DNA from: Alphaproteobacteria bacterium UBA7488
GTDB taxonomy: Bacteria; Pseudomonadota; Alphaproteobacteria; CAAHEQ01; UBA3637
Direction of reading: 5' to 3'
DNA length: 6,898 nt
Assembly: GCA_002477185.1 (NCBI GenBank)
Contig: DLOI01000025.1
Span: 975-7,872, forward strand
The position numbers and the translations under genes are program-made. Shown one piece after another: positions 5,095-6,898 of this stretch. The notes beneath the pieces are model-generated. The model was not told where the DNA came from. It saw nothing but the letters and a program-made list of their open reading frames with translations, and did not search any database. Within the stretch, counting starts at the first letter, position 1. Every line of letters starts with the position of its first letter.

Positions 5095-5123
5095 ATGATA
5101 CTTAAAAAGCATATGAATGTCAA
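5095..5123 (-). promoter_or_regulatory. Promoter of tRNA-Leu
   Basis: On the minus strand TTGACA (5123-5118), a 17-nt spacer and TATCAT (5100-5095) are followed by the tRNA 5' end 13 nt later. This is a near-consensus promoter as expected for a stable RNA gene, and it is divergent from sodB. Confidence 0.8.
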
Positions 5124-5181
5124 GTGTTTTTTGAAAAAGTGGCAGCATTTAAAAAAAATACTATGTAAATGGAATGCAATG

Positions 5182-5190
5182 TGCTAAAAT
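5182..5190 (+). promoter_or_regulatory. Candidate extended -10 promoter of sodB
   Basis: TAAAAT (5185-5190, five of six matches) is preceded by TG at 5182-5183, the extended -10 pattern. No good -35 lies at 17 nt. The predicted start near 5197 leaves a short leader that contains the ribosome site GGGAGG (5207-5212). Confidence 0.4.
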
Positions 5191-5218
5191 TCATTATTAT
5201 CAAAAAGGGAGGAAAAAA

Positions 5219-5821
5219 ATGTCAATTGAAATGAAACCGTTGCCGTATGATTTAAATGCTTTGGAACCCGTGATTTCCGGGCGCACGATGGAATTCCATT
5301 ACGGCAAACATTATAAAGCTTATGTCGATAAAACAAATGAATTGATTAAGGGAACGCAATTTGAAAATGCGTCGTTGGAAGAAATCATAACTTTTGTTGC
5401 GGGCAAACCCGAATACCAAACGTTGTTTAATAATGCGGGGCAAGCTTGGAACCATGAATTTTTTTGGCACTCATTAACGCCCAATGCGCAAGAGCGGCAA
5501 ATTGAACAAGAATTAGCCGATAAAATTAAAGAAAGTTTCGGGTCTTTGGATGCGTTTAAGGAAGCTTTTGCCAAAGCAGCCGTCGCACAGTTCGGTTCGG
5601 GGTGGGCTTGGTTGGTTTATGATGGCGATGTGTTAAAAATCATGACGACAAGCAACGCCAACATGCCGTTTAAAACGGATACATTGAAACCGTTATTATG
5701 TTTGGATGTGTGGGAACATGCATACTATTTAGATTATCAAAACCGTCGGCCGGATTTTGCCAAAGAAGTGTTGGATAAAATTTTAAATTGGAAATTTGCT
5801 TTTGAAAATTATAAAAACTGA
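5219..5821 (+). CDS. sodB: Superoxide dismutase, Fe type, 200 aa
   Basis: Converts superoxide to oxygen and hydrogen peroxide, probably in the cytoplasm as no signal peptide is present. Metal ligands are all in place: His27 (MEFHYGKHY), His79 (QAWNHEFFW), Asp163 and His167 (DVWEHAYYLDYQN). Gln75 in NNAGQAWNH occupies the position of the active-site glutamine of Fe-SODs, favouring iron over manganese, though a metal-flexible enzyme is possible. WAWLV (129-133) is also as in the family, and 200 aa is a normal length. The start at 5219 is chosen because GGGAGG lies 6 nt upstream; a longer frame from 5174 would place that site inside the gene and add 15 non-conserved residues. galE follows 25 bp later without a terminator, so the two are probably co-transcribed. 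Confidence 0.97.
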   Translation: MSIEMKPLPYDLNALEPVISGRTMEFHYGKHYKAYVDKTNELIKGTQFENASLEEIITFVAGKPEYQTLFNNAGQAWNHEFFWHSLTPNAQERQIEQELADKIKESFGSLDAFKEAFAKAAVAQFGSGWAWLVYDGDVLKIMTTSNANMPFKTDTLKPLLCLDVWEHAYYLDYQNRRPDFAKEVLDKILNWKFAFENYKN

Positions 5822-5846
5822 TATTTTGTAAAGGAGATATAAATAC

Positions 5847-6815
5847 ATGCATATTTTAGTAATTGGCGGAGCCGGTTATATCGGGTCGCACGTGGTTAAG
5901 GCTTTGTTGGACGATGGTATGCAAGTAAGTGTCTTTGACAATATGTCAACTGGGCAAGAAATCAATTTGTTTGACAAAGCAAAATTTATCAAGGGCGATA
6001 TTTTGGATATTCATGCGCTTGAAAAAGTGATGAGTTCGGGCGTTGATGCCGTGGTACATTTAGCGGCGAAAAAATCCGTCGCCGAATCGATTAAATATCC
6101 CGAAATTTATTCGACAAATAACATAACGGGTACGCTTAATATTTTAAATGCGATGGCAAAATTCGGCGTGAAAAATTTTGTTTTTTCTTCATCTGCCGCC
6201 GTTTACGGAATGCCCGAGTATACGCCTTTGGACGAATTGCATCCGACAAATCCGATTAATTATTACGGATATACCAAATTGGCGATTGAACAATTTTTAC
6301 CGTGGTATGAGTCGTTAAAAGGCATCAAATTTGTAGCGTTGCGATATTTTAACGCTGTCGGGTATGATGCAACGTTGGCTGTCAAAGGGTTAGAGAAAAA
6401 TCCACAAAACCTGTTGCCGATAGTGATGGAAGTTGCAACCGGTGCGCGCAAATCCATGAGCATTTTCGGCAACGATTATGACACAGTGGACGGCACATGT
6501 GTACGTGATTACATCCATGTGACGGATTTGGCAAGCGCCCATTTAAAATCCTTAAAATATTTGGCTCAAGGGCGCGACAGCCAAATTTTGAATTTGGGCG
6601 TCGGGCGCGGCATATCCGTGTTGGAAATGGTGCAAGCTCTTGAAAAAGTTATCGGGAAAAAATTAAATTACGATTTTGCACCCCGCCGCGCGGGCGACCC
6701 CGGCTTTTTAATCGCTTCGTCAGAACGTGCCGAAAGTTTGTTCGGGTGGAAAGCAATGCACAGCGATTTGGAAAACATTATCCGTACGACGTGGAATGTG
6801 TATCAAGCGCAATAG
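5847..6815 (+). CDS. galE: UDP-glucose 4-epimerase, 322 aa
   Basis: Interconverts UDP-glucose and UDP-galactose with bound NAD, supplying galactose units for surface polysaccharides or taking part in galactose use. It is an extended short-chain dehydrogenase. The NAD-binding GGAGYIGSH is at 7-15, acidic Asp31 ends strand 2, SSSAAVYG at 114-121 carries the catalytic Ser116, and YGYTK at 140-144 gives the catalytic Tyr140 and Lys144. VRDYIHVTDLA (219-229) and the nucleotide-binding RRAGDP (280-285) are conserved GalE features. Length is slightly under the enteric 338 but usual for bacterial GalE. ATG 5847 has AAGGAG 10 nt upstream, a longish gap. It lies 25 bp after sodB and is closed by a terminator. 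A UDP-GlcNAc or uronate epimerase is a less likely alternative on these motifs. Confidence 0.93.
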   Translation: MHILVIGGAGYIGSHVVKALLDDGMQVSVFDNMSTGQEINLFDKAKFIKGDILDIHALEKVMSSGVDAVVHLAAKKSVAESIKYPEIYSTNNITGTLNILNAMAKFGVKNFVFSSSAAVYGMPEYTPLDELHPTNPINYYGYTKLAIEQFLPWYESLKGIKFVALRYFNAVGYDATLAVKGLEKNPQNLLPIVMEVATGARKSMSIFGNDYDTVDGTCVRDYIHVTDLASAHLKSLKYLAQGRDSQILNLGVGRGISVLEMVQALEKVIGKKLNYDFAPRRAGDPGFLIASSERAESLFGWKAMHSDLENIIRTTWNVYQAQ

Positions 6816-6850
6816 TGTAAATCAACCGCGGTAACGCCAAGCGACAAATT

Positions 6851-6879
6851 AAAACGCTCTTTTATAAGGGCGTTTTTTT
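6851..6879 (+). terminator. Intrinsic terminator after galE
   Basis: AAAACGCTCTT (6851-6861) pairs with AAGGGCGTTTT (6866-6876) with one T-G pair and loop TTAT, followed by Ts to 6879. It ends the probable sodB-galE transcript. Confidence 0.88.
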
Positions 6880-6887
6880 AAGGTTGA

Positions 6888-6898
6888 ATGGCGGGCGA
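6888..6898 (+). CDS. Possible start of a further gene, cut by the window edge
   Basis: An ATG at 6888 follows AAGG (6880-6883) by 4 nt and continues GCG GGC to the edge. Only three codons are visible, so no product can be named, and the start itself is tentative. Confidence 0.15.

Noticed and set aside
5174..5218. Longer sodB start
   Set aside because: The added residues are not conserved, and the strong GGGAGG site at 5207-5212 points to ATG 5219.
1..6898. CRISPR array, transposase or insertion sequence
   Set aside because: No regularly spaced repeats, transposase motifs or paired terminal inverted repeats with target duplications were seen.

Overview
The window looks like a chromosomal segment of an AT-rich Gram-negative bacterium, most likely an alphaproteobacterium. 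The evidence is the OmpR/EnvZ-like pair with alphaproteobacterial-looking sequences, an Fe-type superoxide dismutase, sigma70-like promoters and a CCA-encoding tRNA. This placement is family-level recognition, not a search result.

Layout. Positions 1-1080 hold no conventional large gene. They contain two strongly structured, probably transcribed RNA segments (about 116-371 and 731-916), a 55-codon gene with a good ribosome binding site (396-563), and an imperfect inverted repeat (622-693). The second RNA is the best-bounded unit: a promoter with a consensus -35 box, a hairpin at the expected 5' end, and a perfect terminator. The terminator's left arm can also pair with an upstream segment carrying a perfect Shine-Dalgarno and a six-codon open frame. 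A small Xre-like HTH gene follows (1083-1409), with its own candidate promoter and operator-like dyads. From 3955 down to 1416 on the minus strand lies a three-gene signalling operon: a histidine phosphotransfer protein, an OmpR-family response regulator and an EnvZ-like histidine kinase. The last two overlap by ATGA. A good promoter stands at 4028-4000.

Positions 4089-4891 carry a very AT-rich NERD-domain gene with a C-terminal topoisomerase-type zinc ribbon. It sits at the 3' side of a tRNA-Leu(GAG) gene (minus, 5082-4998), and a bidirectional terminator separates the two. The tRNA and sodB promoters then diverge, and sodB (5219-5821) and galE (5847-6815) form a probable two-gene unit closed by a terminator at 6851-6879.

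How the parts relate. hpt-RR-HK is a self-contained phosphotransfer cassette. sodB and galE are housekeeping or stress genes. The NERD gene looks like accessory cargo next to a tRNA. The 5' kilobase, with two structured RNAs each upstream of a small gene, is the least explained and most interesting part.
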